From: Streptomyces sp. NRRL S-646
GTDB taxonomy: Bacteria; Actinomycetota; Actinomycetes; Streptomycetales; Streptomycetaceae
DNA: 64,000 nucleotides
Direction of reading: 5' to 3'
NCBI RefSeq assembly: GCF_000720765.1
Contig: NZ_JODC01000008.1
Coordinates: forward strand, 310,001-374,000
Shown here: positions 1 to 7,922 of the stretch, in pieces
How the letters are laid out: the number at the start of each line of letters is the position of its first letter
Numbering within the stretch: the first letter of the stretch is position 1
Program-made: the position numbers and the translations under genes
The notes under the pieces: generated by a model
What the model was told of the DNA's origin: nothing
The model's input: the letters and a program-made list of their open reading frames with translations, nothing else
Database searches by the model: none

Positions 1-1427
1 CCGATGCGTTCGCCCGGCAGGAACACGGGGGCGTCGTCGCCGTCCGGTGTCACACGGTTGACCGCGACATGGATCCCCTGCAGCGGGTCGGGGCTGCTGA
101 CCGGCCAGTCGCTGCCCGCCGCGAGCCGGGCCCCGGAGCGCAGCAGCGCACCGAACGGGTACTGCCACGCGGTCCGTTCGGCCCCCAGGAAGGGAATGGT
201 CAGCTCGTCCATCTGCGGTTCGTGCGCGGCCCACAACGGCTGGATGTTCGCCGTCGCGTCGAGACGGGCGAAGCGCGCCACATCGTCGGGGTGCACGACC
301 TGAAGGTGCGCCAGATGCGGCCGGGTGTCGCTGGGCCCGTTCGCGGCGCGCGCCGCCTCGACGGCGCCCAGGGCATCGCGTACGGCCCGGTCGCCCAGCG
401 CATGGAAGTGACACTGGAACCCGAGCGCATCCAACTCGGTCACGTACTTGGGGAGTTGACCGCGGTCGATGAAACTCTTGCCGCGATTGGCGGTGGCGCA
501 GCCGCACTTGTCCAGATAGGGATCCAGCAGGGCGGCCGTCCCGTTCTCGGCGACCCCGTCCAGCATCAGCTTCACCGTGCCGGACCGGAACCGGCCGCCG
601 CTCAACTCGGCCCGTTTCTGGACGAGTTCGGGAATCTGCTCGGCCCCGCGCTCGCGGTCCCACCACAGCGCACCCACCACACGAGCGGTCAGCGAACCGT
701 CCCGCGCGGCCGCCAGATACGCCCCCGAGGGATCGTCCATACCGAGGAAATCCCCGACCAGCGCGTCCTGCCAGGCCGTGATGCCGAGCGCATGCAGATG
801 GCGCTGCGCATGCAGCAGCGCCGTCAGCCGGTCGGCCGCGGTGGCCGGGGGAGTCAGCCGCCCGACGAGCTGCATCGCCCCCTCCTGCAGGGTGCCGCTC
901 GGCTCGCCCGCCGCGTCCCGCTCGATGCGCCCGTCGGCCGGGTCCGGAGTGTCACGGCCGATGCCCGCCAGCCGGAGGGCACGGCTGTTGACCCAGGCGC
1001 CGTGATGGTCACGGTTGGGCAGGTAGACCGGCCGGTCGGGGACGACGGCGTCCAGGAGTTCCTTCGTCGGCGTACCGCCCTCGAAGGCCTCCATGGACCA
1101 GCCGCCACCGAGGATCCACTCCCGCTCGGGATGCGCGTCGGCATACGCGCGGACCGCGGCGAGCGTCTCGTGCGCGGTCCGTGCCCCGGTCAGATCGCAC
1201 TGACTCAGTTCCAGCCCCGCAGGGATCGGATGGACGTGCGCGTCCTGGAAGCCCGGCAGCAGCAACCGCCCGGCCAGGTCGACCACTTCGGTCCGCGGCC
1301 CGGCGAGTTCGTGGACCTCGTCGTGCCCGACGGCGGTGATGCGGTCGCCGGTGACGGCCACGGCGGTGGCGGTGCGGCCCTCGGGGGTGAGGACCGGGCC
1401 GCCGGTGAACAGGAGATCTGCGTGCAT
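1..1427 (-). CDS. Amidohydrolase family 3 (YtcJ-like), 3' end outside window
   Basis: The reading frame starts at ATG 1427 behind AGGAAAAGGAAC and runs off the left edge, so about 475 residues are visible and the C-terminus is missing. The N-terminus has the composite-domain start MHADLLFTGG, followed by GRLLLPGFQDAHVHP near residues 60-75, the HxH metal motif of the amidohydrolase superfamily. Further in are GGGWSMEAF, QCHFHALGDRAV and AAGSDWPVSSPDP, all typical of the YtcJ/NfdA (amidohydrolase_3) group that hydrolyses amide or formamide bonds with one or two metals. The substrate cannot be told from sequence. An APC permease lies upstream on the same strand with a dispersed repeat between, so uptake and hydrolysis of an amino-acid derivative is plausible. 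The family call is secure; the substrate is not. Confidence 0.88.
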   Translation of the reverse strand, partial: MHADLLFTGGPVLTPEGRTATAVAVTGDRITAVGHDEVHELAGPRTEVVDLAGRLLLPGFQDAHVHPIPAGLELSQCDLTGARTAHETLAAVRAYADAHPEREWILGGGWSMEAFEGGTPTKELLDAVVPDRPVYLPNRDHHGAWVNSRALRLAGIGRDTPDPADGRIERDAAGEPSGTLQEGAMQLVGRLTPPATAADRLTALLHAQRHLHALGITAWQDALVGDFLGMDDPSGAYLAAARDGSLTARVVGALWWDRERGAEQIPELVQKRAELSGGRFRSGTVKLMLDGVAENGTAALLDPYLDKCGCATANRGKSFIDRGQLPKYVTELDALGFQCHFHALGDRAVRDALGAVEAARAANGPSDTRPHLAHLQVVHPDDVARFARLDATANIQPLWAAHEPQMDELTIPFLGAERTAWQYPFGALLRSGARLAAGSDWPVSSPDPLQGIHVAVNRVTPDGDDAPVFLPGERI

Positions 1428-1480
1428 GTTCCTTTTCCTGGTGAGTGTAGGAGCAGGTCGAGCGACTTCCGCGGGGTTCG

Positions 1481-1590
1481 GCAGCGCCCCTGAAAGGGGC
1501 GCGGGGCTGCATCGATGTGCGGCTCCGCCGCGTGGGCGCGACAAGCCACAGTGCTGCCGCAGCCGAAAGACGGCATACCCCGCGTGGCGC
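1481..1590. repeat. Dispersed intergenic element, copy A
   Basis: Begins with the hairpin GCGCCCCT-GAA-AGGGGCGC, then CGGGGCTGCATCGATGTG, GCGGCTCCGCCGC and GGGCGCGACAAGCCAC, and ends directly at the TAG stop of the APC permease (CTA at 1591). Related copies lie near 4461, 13265, 21511, 34580 and 38760. Both inverted repeats could fold in RNA and act as a terminator. This copy separates two minus-strand genes, unlike the others, which separate convergent genes. Confidence 0.85.
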
Positions 1591-3093
1591 CTAGTGGGCC
1601 GTAGGAAGCAGCTGCGGCGCATCCGCGTCCGTGCCGTCGCCCGTGCGGAAGTACGGCGACCTGCGCACCCACTTGGCCCACGCGGCGGCCACGAAGCCCG
1701 ACGTGATCATCGCCATGGGAGTCAGGAGCAGGAACCAGCCGTTGTCCGCGCGGAGTTCGAGATGGTCGGTGGAGGTGTAGAAGGACCAGCCGAGATAGCC
1801 GCCGAGTCCGAGCAGGGCCACGGCGCTCAGCGCGGGCAGCACGACCGCCCGTACGCCCTGGCGCCGGTCCTCGCGCAGCAGCGAGCGGAAGCGCACGGCT
1901 GCCGCCAGGGCCGTGAGCGCGTACGACAGGGCGACCACGATGCCCACCGCGCTCACCGTCGCCATGATCATGTCCGCGAGCCGCGGAATGACCAGGGCGA
2001 GGGCCGCGATCACCGTCGCGAGCGCGCCGATGAGCAGCGTCCCGGCGGCCGGAGTCCCGTACCGGGAGCTGACCTTGGACCATACCGGCCCGAGGGTGCG
2101 GTCCCGGCTCATCGCGAACATCGCCCGGGCCGTCGGAATCACACCGGCCTGCAGCGAGGCGACCGCCGAGAACATCAGCGCCACCAGGGGGAGCGCGGCC
2201 AGCGGCTGGGAGGCCAGCCGGTCCCCGAAGAACGCCAGCCCCTGGGCGCCGTGCCCGGCCAGCTCCGGCTCGGACAGGACCCGTTGGAAGGCGACCGAGC
2301 CGATCAGGAAGAGGGTCAGCATGGTGACCAGCGTGATGATCCCGGCGCGGGAGGCGTCGCGCGGGTCGCGCACCTCCTCGTTGACGCTGAACGCGGCCTC
2401 GAAGCCCCAGTAGCAGAACACCGACAGCAGCAGTCCCTGCGCGAGCGCCGACGCCGACGGGATGGCGAACGGGTCGAACCAGCTCAGGCTGAAGGCGTGC
2501 GGCCCGTGGACGATGCCGTATCCGCAGAACCCGAGCAGGACGACGTACTCGAAGACCAGCAGCCCGGTCTGCAGCCGCGCCGCGGTCCGGATGCCGGTGA
2601 CCGCGGTGAGGGTGACCGCGACCAGGACCACGATGCCGACCGCCGTCGTCTGTACCGTCGAGTCCGGGTCCAGGGCGAGCCCGGCCAGCCGGTGCAGCCC
2701 GGCCTCCCCGGCGAGCTGGATCAGTGCCGAGCCGGTCACCGCGGTGGTGTACGCGAGGAACGCCAGCGTCGCCACGATGTTCACCCAGCCGACCATGAAG
2801 CCCAGCCACGGGCTGAGTGAACGGCCCACCCAGACATAGCCGTTGCCCGCGTTCGGTTCCACCCGGTTCAGCCGGGAGAAGGCACCCGCGATGCCGAGGA
2901 CCGGCAGGAACGCCAGCAGCATGATCGCCGGGAGGTGCAGACCCACCACGCCGGCCGTGACGCCCAGGCCGATGCCGATGCTGGTGGTGGCGGCCGTGCT
3001 GGAGGCGGCGATGGCGATGCCGTCGAGGACACCGAGGGACTTGCGCAGCGCGGGCCGCGCTGGTGGGGCTGCACCGAAGGGCTGGTCGGACAT
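1591..3093 (-). CDS. APC family amino acid/polyamine permease
   Basis: A 500-residue integral membrane protein starting at ATG 3093, chosen because GGAGACCGGCC precedes it; longer in-frame starts lack a ribosome site. It begins MSDQPFGAAPPARPALRKSLGVLDGIAI and shows about twelve hydrophobic segments. The first, with SSTAATTSIGIGLG, matches the substrate-binding turn of the amino acid-polyamine-organocation superfamily, and GFEAAFSVNEEVRDPRDASR is the conserved loop after TM6 of that family. It probably imports an amino acid or amine across the cytoplasmic membrane. It is divergent from a TetR regulator 125 bp away, with an inverted repeat in the shared promoter region, and is followed by an amidohydrolase that may use the imported compound. 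Substrate unknown. Confidence 0.9.
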   Translation of the reverse strand: MSDQPFGAAPPARPALRKSLGVLDGIAIAASSTAATTSIGIGLGVTAGVVGLHLPAIMLLAFLPVLGIAGAFSRLNRVEPNAGNGYVWVGRSLSPWLGFMVGWVNIVATLAFLAYTTAVTGSALIQLAGEAGLHRLAGLALDPDSTVQTTAVGIVVLVAVTLTAVTGIRTAARLQTGLLVFEYVVLLGFCGYGIVHGPHAFSLSWFDPFAIPSASALAQGLLLSVFCYWGFEAAFSVNEEVRDPRDASRAGIITLVTMLTLFLIGSVAFQRVLSEPELAGHGAQGLAFFGDRLASQPLAALPLVALMFSAVASLQAGVIPTARAMFAMSRDRTLGPVWSKVSSRYGTPAAGTLLIGALATVIAALALVIPRLADMIMATVSAVGIVVALSYALTALAAAVRFRSLLREDRRQGVRAVVLPALSAVALLGLGGYLGWSFYTSTDHLELRADNGWFLLLTPMAMITSGFVAAAWAKWVRRSPYFRTGDGTDADAPQLLPTAH

Positions 3094-3163
3094 GGCCGGT
3101 CTCCGCTCGCACCTGGGGGCCCGGTCGGCCCCGGTGAACGCACATGAAACTGCCCGGGGACTT

Positions 3164-3180
3164 AACAGGTCAACGCTGTT
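3164..3180. promoter_or_regulatory. Candidate TetR operator between APC permease and TetR gene
   Basis: Inverted repeat AACAG-N7-CTGTT lies in the 125-bp divergent promoter region. Outer bases CTTA and TAAG extend it imperfectly. Its position between a TetR gene and the gene it faces suggests control of both promoters. No binding data; inferred. Confidence 0.4.
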
Positions 3181-3218
3181 GTCATAAGGTGCGGGCACCG
3201 GACACAGGGAGGCAGTCC

Positions 3219-3962
3219 ATGAGCGAGCGCGTCGTCCCGCCCACCGCCCGGCAGCGCAGACGCCCCACCAAGCAGGGCGTCGTCCTCTCCGGGGAACTGA
3301 TCGTCGCCACGGCGCTCAGGCTGATCGAGGAACACGGCGCGGAGGCCCTGTCCGTCCGCCGCCTCGGCCGCGCCCTCGGTGCCGACCCGAGCTCGCTGTA
3401 CCGCTACTTCCGGCACACCGACGACCTGATGCTCGCCATCGCCGACGAACTCATCGGCCGTACCCTGCGCAGCTGGCGGCCCACCGGGGACTGGCGCGCC
3501 GACCTGCGCGACCTCGGCCTGCGTATGCACGCGGGCGCCCTCGCCCACCCGCGGGCGGCCGTCCTGAGCTCGTACCGGGTGACCGGGCGGGCGTACGAGA
3601 TCCAGGCCGTCGAGACCATCCTCGGCGTGCTGCGCGACACAGGCTTCCCCGATGCCGAGGCGGTGCGGATCTACCACGCCTTCGTCGACCAGTCCCTCGC
3701 CTTCGGCGCCCTCGACTCGGCGACCATGGCGCTGCCGAAGGCCGCCCAGGAGGCGGAGGCGGCCGTCTGGCGTGCCACCTACGCACGGCTGCCCGCCGAC
3801 ACGCACCCGCACATCGCCGCGACGGCCCGCCACCTCGTGGCCGACATGCCCCGCAGCTCCTATCCGGCCGCCCTGGACCTGCTGTTGAGCGCGGCGGCTG
3901 CCCGGCTGGCGGAGATCCGGGCACACCCACGCGAGGCGGGGGAGCGGCCGGCCGCCGACTGA
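3219..3962 (+). CDS. TetR/AcrR family transcriptional regulator
   Basis: A 247-residue regulator beginning at ATG 3219 behind GGGAGGCAGTCC; an upstream in-frame ATG at 3144 has no ribosome site. After a basic N-terminus, residues about 26-75 (LIVATALRLIEEHGAEALSV, then RRLGRALGADPSSLYRYF) form the TetR helix-turn-helix, including the recognition-helix LYRYF signature. The remaining 170 residues are helical and would bind a ligand, with no recognisable pocket motif. It is divergent from the APC permease and probably represses that gene and itself through the inverted repeat at 3164-3180. The VOC gene follows on the same strand 78 bp later and may be cotranscribed. Confidence 0.88.
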   Translation: MSERVVPPTARQRRRPTKQGVVLSGELIVATALRLIEEHGAEALSVRRLGRALGADPSSLYRYFRHTDDLMLAIADELIGRTLRSWRPTGDWRADLRDLGLRMHAGALAHPRAAVLSSYRVTGRAYEIQAVETILGVLRDTGFPDAEAVRIYHAFVDQSLAFGALDSATMALPKAAQEAEAAVWRATYARLPADTHPHIAATARHLVADMPRSSYPAALDLLLSAAAARLAEIRAHPREAGERPAAD

Positions 3963-4040
3963 ATCCGCCGGACCGGGATATCCGTGAGGTACAGGGCCGC
4001 GGGGCACGAAGTCCCGCGCCCCGGACCGTTCGGAGGAGAC

Positions 4041-4433
4041 ATGCCACTGGTGGAAGCGGGCTATCTGGTGCTCGACTGCCTCGAGCCGGAGAAGCTCGCC
4101 GTGTTCTACAAGGAGCTGCTGGCGGCCGAGGAGACGGACGCGACCGCCAACCGCGTGGAGATCAGGGGCGCCGACGGCACCCGGCTGGCCTTCCGCCGCG
4201 ATGTGAACGCGACGCCACCGAGCTGGCCGCGCCCAGAGAACTCCCTACAGGTCCATCTGGACTTCATGGTGGAGGACCTGGACGCGGTGGAGCGCAAGGT
4301 GGTCGAGCTCGGCGGGCGCCCCCTGGATACGAAGGACGCATCCGGCCCCTTCGTGGAACGCGGTTACGCCGACCCCGCGGGCCACTCCTTCACCCTGCGC
4401 CGCGTCACACCGACGGCGCCCAAGCAGGGCTGA
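4041..4433 (+). CDS. VOC (glyoxalase/bleomycin resistance) family protein
   Basis: A 130-residue protein starting at ATG 4041 behind CGGAGGAGAC. It has the vicinal oxygen chelate beta-alpha-beta-beta-beta pattern: AGYLVLDCLEPEKLAVFYKE at the start, then LQVHLDFMVEDLDAVERKV, and ending with the typical FVERGYADPAGHSFTL. The His in VHLDF and the Glu in VERGY sit where metal ligands occur in this superfamily. Members include glyoxalases, dioxygenases and drug-binding proteins; the reaction cannot be assigned. It lies after TetR and converges on a DUF4235 gene with copy B of the dispersed element between. Confidence 0.85.
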   Translation: MPLVEAGYLVLDCLEPEKLAVFYKELLAAEETDATANRVEIRGADGTRLAFRRDVNATPPSWPRPENSLQVHLDFMVEDLDAVERKVVELGGRPLDTKDASGPFVERGYADPAGHSFTLRRVTPTAPKQG

Positions 4434-4460
4434 GACATTCAGGGTCTGTCCGGCGGACCG

Positions 4461-4579
4461 CCCCGCGCCCTGAAGGGGCGTGGGGCGGTGTCGATTTGCG
4501 GCTCCGCCGCGGGGGCGCGACCAGCCGCGATGGCGCCGCAGACGATCGACGCCACATCGCCGCACATCCCGCGGAGCGC
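4461..4579. repeat. Dispersed intergenic element, copy B
   Basis: Sits between convergent VOC and DUF4235 genes. It carries CGCCCTGAAGGGGCG, then GTGTCGATTTGCGGCTCCGC, GCGCGACCAGCC and a tail with GATCGACGCC and CCGCGGAGCGC, which directly abuts the DUF4235 stop (CTA at 4580). Likely bidirectional terminator, by position and hairpins. Confidence 0.85.
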
Positions 4580-4888
4580 CTAGTCCCGGCCGCCCTGGTC
4601 GCCCGCCGGCCAGACGCCCGTCGAGCGCTCGATGGCCTTCGCTCCCGTGCGGTCCACCGCACTGCGCACCACGGCGAACAGGGCGCCCTGTACCGCCGCG
4701 GCCAGCAGGATCTCTCCCCAGCCGCGGTCGCGGTCCAGGGCGTCGGGCGCGTCCTCCTCGTGCCGCAGCGCCATCCACGTCTTGCGGAAGGCGAGCCCGG
4801 CGATCGCCCCGCTGGCCCAGCCCATGGCGAACCCCAGGGGCTTGTAGGCGAGGGGCAGCTTCAGTTTCCTCTTCTTCGTCTTGGCCAC
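4580..4888 (-). CDS. DUF4235 small membrane protein
   Basis: A 102-residue protein starting at ATG 4888 behind GAAGGAGACAGACGTGGCCAA-type leader sequence. It opens with a Lys/Arg-rich segment (MAKTKKRKLKLPLAYKPL), then has two hydrophobic segments, LGFAMGWASGAIAGLAFRKTW and about residues 56-80 (ILLAAAVQGALFAVVRSAVD), separated by an acidic loop DAPDALDRDRGWGE. This layout matches the actinobacterial DUF4235 family, whose function is unknown; it is probably a two-helix inner membrane protein. It lies 18 bp downstream of the glutathione transferase-like gene on the same strand, so the two are likely cotranscribed. Confidence 0.8.
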   Translation of the reverse strand: MAKTKKRKLKLPLAYKPLGFAMGWASGAIAGLAFRKTWMALRHEEDAPDALDRDRGWGEILLAAAVQGALFAVVRSAVDRTGAKAIERSTGVWPAGDQGGRD

Positions 4889-4906
4889 GTCTGTCTCCTT
4901 CGTCGG

Positions 4907-5920
4907 TCAGGGCCGCCCCGGCGCGGCAACCTCCTCGTCCGCCGGCACGGGCCCGGGCGGCGTCCCGTCGCCGAACGGCCGGCCGGCCAGCTCCTCGCGG
5001 TGATGAGGCGTCAGCCAGCCGGACAGGTCCGGCCCGAGAGGCACGATCCGGGTCGGGTTGATGCCCGTGTGCACCTGGTAGTAGTGCCGTTTGATGTGGT
5101 CGAAGTCGACGGTGTCACCGAAGCCGGGCGTCTGGTAGAGGTCGCGGGCGTACGCCCACAGGACCGGGTTCTCCGCAAGCTTGAAGCGGTTGCACTTGAA
5201 GTGGCCGTGGTAGACGGCGTCGAAACGGACCAGGGTGGTGAACAGCCGGATGTCCGCCTCGGTGATCGTGTCGCCGACGAGATAACGCTGCCGGGCGAGC
5301 CGCGGAGTCAGCAGCTCCAGGCGGCGGAAGACACCGGCGCAGGCGGCCTCGTACTCCTCCTGGTCCGTGGCGAAACCCGCCCGGTACACGCCGTTGTTGA
5401 CGTCCTCGTAGACGTCCGCCATCACCGAGTCGATCTCGTCGCGCAGGGCGTACGGGTACAGGTCGGGCGCCCCGTCGCGGTGCAGCGCCCGCCACTCGGT
5501 GGCCAGGTCCAGGGTGAGCTGCTGGTAGTCGTTGGTGACCAGCTTCCCGCTCGGTACGTCGACGATCGCGGGCACGCTCACGCCGCCCGGGTAGCCCGTC
5601 TCCCGCCGGTCGTAGGCCTCGCTGAGGAAGCGGATGCCGAGGACCGGGTCGCGGCCGTCCGGGTCCAGCGTGAAGCGCCAGCTGCGGTCGTCCTGGATCG
5701 GGTCGGCGATGCCCAGCGAGAGGGCCTCCTCGAGCCCCAGCAGGCGGCGCGAGACCAGCGCCCGGCTCGCCCACGGACAGGCACGGCCGGCCACCAGCCG
5801 GTAACGGCCCGCCGCCACCGGCCACCCGTCCCGGCCGTCGGCCGTGATCCGGTCCGTGAAGTGGCTCTTGGACCGCTTGAACCTCGTCTGCCCGTAGGTG
5901 CTGTTGCCCCCGCCGCCCAT
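4907..5920 (-). CDS. Glutathione S-transferase xi / glutathionyl-hydroquinone reductase-like
   Basis: A 337-residue protein. ATG 5920 is preceded by GGGAGGAATC, which decides the start over a long spurious upstream extension. The N-terminal thioredoxin fold has RACPWASRALVSRRL near residue 50; the CPWA motif with its redox Cys defines the YqjG/ECM4 xi class that reductively deglutathionylates quinone conjugates. The C-terminal helical domain carries GDTITEADIRLFTTLVRFD and the family signature HGHFKCNRFKL. As actinobacteria use mycothiol, the true thiol partner may be mycothiol (inference). It is divergent from the CDF transporter and upstream of the DUF4235 gene in a probable operon. Confidence 0.9.
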   Translation of the reverse strand: MGGGGNSTYGQTRFKRSKSHFTDRITADGRDGWPVAAGRYRLVAGRACPWASRALVSRRLLGLEEALSLGIADPIQDDRSWRFTLDPDGRDPVLGIRFLSEAYDRRETGYPGGVSVPAIVDVPSGKLVTNDYQQLTLDLATEWRALHRDGAPDLYPYALRDEIDSVMADVYEDVNNGVYRAGFATDQEEYEAACAGVFRRLELLTPRLARQRYLVGDTITEADIRLFTTLVRFDAVYHGHFKCNRFKLAENPVLWAYARDLYQTPGFGDTVDFDHIKRHYYQVHTGINPTRIVPLGPDLSGWLTPHHREELAGRPFGDGTPPGPVPADEEVAAPGRP

Positions 5921-6032
5921 GATTCCTCCCTGCGTCGCGTGTCCCCTGGTGACCGGGTTCCCCCCATTCCCTCGATTCCCCCGAATTCCGCCTGCGCGGT
6001 GTGAGCCGCCACGAGAGGGGCAGTCGGCGAAG

Positions 6033-7013
6033 GTGAGCGGGACATCCTCGACATCCTCTGACGACAAGGCGGACCGCAGGACACACGTCACCGTGCTGGT
6101 GGCGCTGGCCGCCAATCTGCTGATCGCGGTGGCCAAGGCCGTCGGCGGCCTGGTGGCCGGATCACCGGCGCTGCTCTCGGAGGCGGCGCACTCGGTGGCC
6201 GACAGTTTCAACGAGGTCTTCCTGCTGGCCGCGCTGCGCCGCAGCCGCCGCCCGGCCGACAAGCGGCATCCCTTCGGCTACGGCAAGGAACGGTTCTTCT
6301 GGTCGCTCCTGGCAGCCGTCGGGATCTTCGTCATGGGCGGCTGTTTCTCCTTCTTCCAGGGCGCCGAAGCCCTGAAGAACGGTGCTGAGGAAAAACTGAG
6401 CGGCTATGTCGCGGGCCTGATCGTGCTGGGCGTCGCCTTCGTCGCCGAGGGTGTTTCCCTGCTGCGGGCCCTGCACCAGGTGCGTCGCCAGGGCGGCGGC
6501 ATGGCCGGCATGCGCGACCCGGCGCTGCGCACGGTGGTCGCCGAGGACGGCACGGCGGTGCTCGGTGTGACGCTGGCCGCCGCGGGCATGGCCCTGCACA
6601 TGGTCACCGGTCAGGTGGTGTGGGAGGCGTCCGCCTCGCTCGGGATCGGCGCGCTGCTCGTCTTCGTCGCGTACCACCTGGGCCGTGAGGCCCGCGACCA
6701 GCTGATCGGGGAGGCGGCCGACCCGGAGACGGCGGCCCGCATCCAGGACCTGCTGGAGGCCGAGTCGGAGATCGACAGCGTGGAGGCGCTGTTCACGATG
6801 AAGACGGGCCTGGACACCGCCCTCGTGGCCGCCCGCGTCGACCTGATGCCCGGCCTGGACAGCGAGCGGGTCGAGGAGGTCGCCGACCGGATCAAGCGGT
6901 CCCTGGCGCAAGCCGTGCCCGAGGCCGACGAGATCTTCCTCGACATCACCGACCGGCCGGCCCGTGAGGCACGAGAAAGCCCCGCCGCGACGGGGGAGCG
7001 CGGCGGGGCCTGA
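6033..7013 (+). CDS. Cation diffusion facilitator (CDF) metal exporter
   Basis: A 326-residue protein. GTG 6033 is the first start that does not extend over the divergent promoter; the ribosome site (GAGAGGGG) is somewhat distant, so the start is moderately certain. Six hydrophobic segments begin with VTVLVALAANLLIAVAKAVG. LLSEAAHSVADSFNEVFLL in TM2 holds the HxxxD metal-site motif of the SLC30/CDF family, which exports Zn, Co, Fe or Mn in exchange for protons. The C-terminal cytoplasmic domain (about residue 215 on) with ESEIDSVEALFTMKTG and DEIFLDITDR fits the ferredoxin-like CDF dimer domain. The last ten codons form a GC-rich hairpin (6979-7009) that may terminate transcription. Confidence 0.9.
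   Translation: MSGTSSTSSDDKADRRTHVTVLVALAANLLIAVAKAVGGLVAGSPALLSEAAHSVADSFNEVFLLAALRRSRRPADKRHPFGYGKERFFWSLLAAVGIFVMGGCFSFFQGAEALKNGAEEKLSGYVAGLIVLGVAFVAEGVSLLRALHQVRRQGGGMAGMRDPALRTVVAEDGTAVLGVTLAAAGMALHMVTGQVVWEASASLGIGALLVFVAYHLGREARDQLIGEAADPETAARIQDLLEAESEIDSVEALFTMKTGLDTALVAARVDLMPGLDSERVEEVADRIKRSLAQAVPEADEIFLDITDRPAREARESPAATGERGGA
6979..7009 (+). terminator. Hairpin within CDF 3' coding end
   Basis: GCCCCGCCGC (6979-6988) pairs perfectly with GCGGCGGGGC (7000-7009) across an 11-nt loop, just before the TGA of the CDF gene. A 10-bp GC stem without a U tract is a common Streptomyces terminator form. It encodes part of the protein C-terminus as well. Confidence 0.55.
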
Positions 7014-7108
7014 CGCACGCGTGCCCGGCGGCACCCGGTTCATGCGTCCTCGAACGAAGATTTTTCTCCGGCCCGGTTCAGGGGCCGGTCGGGAGGCTGG
7101 TGGAGGGC

Positions 7109-7133
7109 CCGGTTCCGGGACATCCGAAACCGG
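7109..7133. terminator. Inverted repeat between convergent CDF and Ddn genes
   Basis: CCGGTTCCGG (7109-7118) and CCGAAACCGG (7124-7133) form a stem with one mismatch and a 5-nt loop. It lies 7 bp beyond the Ddn-type gene stop and between convergent genes, so it may terminate either transcript. Confidence 0.5.
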
Positions 7134-7139
7134 CCCGGA

Positions 7140-7592
7140 TCAGTGCTCCCCGTCGGCCGGTTCCAGCACGAACACCGGGATCTGCCGGTCCGTCTTCTTC
7201 TGGTAGTCGGCATACGGGGGATACGCCGCCACGGCACGCTCCCACCACTCGGCCTTCTCCGCGCCGGTGACCTCACGGGCCGTCATGTCCTGCTTGGACG
7301 GCCCGTCCTGGAGCTCCACACGGGGATCTCCCTTGACGTTGTGGTACCAGACCGGGTGCTTGGGCGCGCCGCCCTGCGAGGCGACCAGGGCGTACCGACC
7401 CTCGTGCTCCACGCGCATCAGAGGCGTCTTGCGGATCTTGCCGCTCTTCACACCCCGGGTCGTGACCAGGACGACGGGCAGGCCGGTGTCCAGCAGCGTC
7501 GTCCCCTTCGTGCCGCCGGAGCTCTCGTACAGCTCCACCTGATCGCGTACCCACTGCGTCGGGCTGGGTTCGTACTGGCCCTCAAGAGGCAT
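7140..7592 (-). CDS. Ddn-type F420-dependent nitroreductase family protein
   Basis: A 150-residue protein starting at ATG 7592. It shows the deazaflavin-dependent nitroreductase (DDN/Rv3547) fold: [17 protein letters not shown] at the N-terminus, [20 protein letters not shown] with the cofactor-phosphate loop, then [20 protein letters not shown] and NPRV-like [11 protein letters not shown]. Family members bind F420 and reduce nitro compounds or quinones, and actinobacteria make F420. The C-terminus [21 protein letters not shown] is the usual family ending. It is alone on its strand, convergent with CDF and divergent from the P450. The precise substrate is unknown. Confidence 0.88.
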   Translation of the reverse strand: MPLEGQYEPSPTQWVRDQVELYESSGGTKGTTLLDTGLPVVLVTTRGVKSGKIRKTPLMRVEHEGRYALVASQGGAPKHPVWYHNVKGDPRVELQDGPSKQDMTAREVTGAEKAEWWERAVAAYPPYADYQKKTDRQIPVFVLEPADGEH

Positions 7593-7922
7593 GTCATCCG
7601 TCCCATCGTCGAGTTCTGCGGCTGACTGGCACCGTGCTTCAACACCAGTGCACGCAAGATTCATCCATACCGCAGTGCCCGTCGGCGTCGTGATCACGCC
7701 ATTCGACGCCCGTGGAGTCACCGGCCGCCCCCGCAACGGCAGCAGGCACGGCCGGATTTCGCGGCGGCCATTGCCCGCCCCGGCCGAATCCAGATGTACG
7801 AGCGAGCATCCCCGGCCAGAATGCCCGCGCCACCGATCTGGCCGAACTTCACGTCGTCCCATAGATGCCCCGGGCATCTAATGAAGATCTGCACGACGCA
7901 CTCTTCGTCTGCGAGGTCTTCC
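7593..7922. other. 330-bp divergent intergenic region, Ddn gene / P450 gene
   Basis: No gene was found here. It must hold the promoters of both divergent genes. The one clear structure is the perfect inverted repeat at 7862-7880, about 40 bp before the P450 start, followed by a GAGG ribosome site at 7913. Confidence 0.6.
7862..7880. promoter_or_regulatory. Perfect 19-bp inverted repeat upstream of P450
   Basis: TAGATGCCC-C-GGGCATCTA has 9-bp arms around a single base. Located 42 bp before the P450 start codon, it fits a repressor site for a dimeric regulator. The cognate regulator is not identified; the nearest TetR gene (9511-10068) appears to use a different sequence, GAGAACG-N2-CGTTCTC. 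Confidence 0.55.

Noticed and set aside
69..1493. A plus-strand 474-codon frame at the left edge
   Set aside because: Antisense of the amidohydrolase, whose HxH motif and ribosome site support the minus strand.
1205..3145. A 646-codon minus-strand frame across two genes and the dispersed element
   Set aside because: It runs through the permease out of frame, through the repeat, and into the amidohydrolase; no family match.
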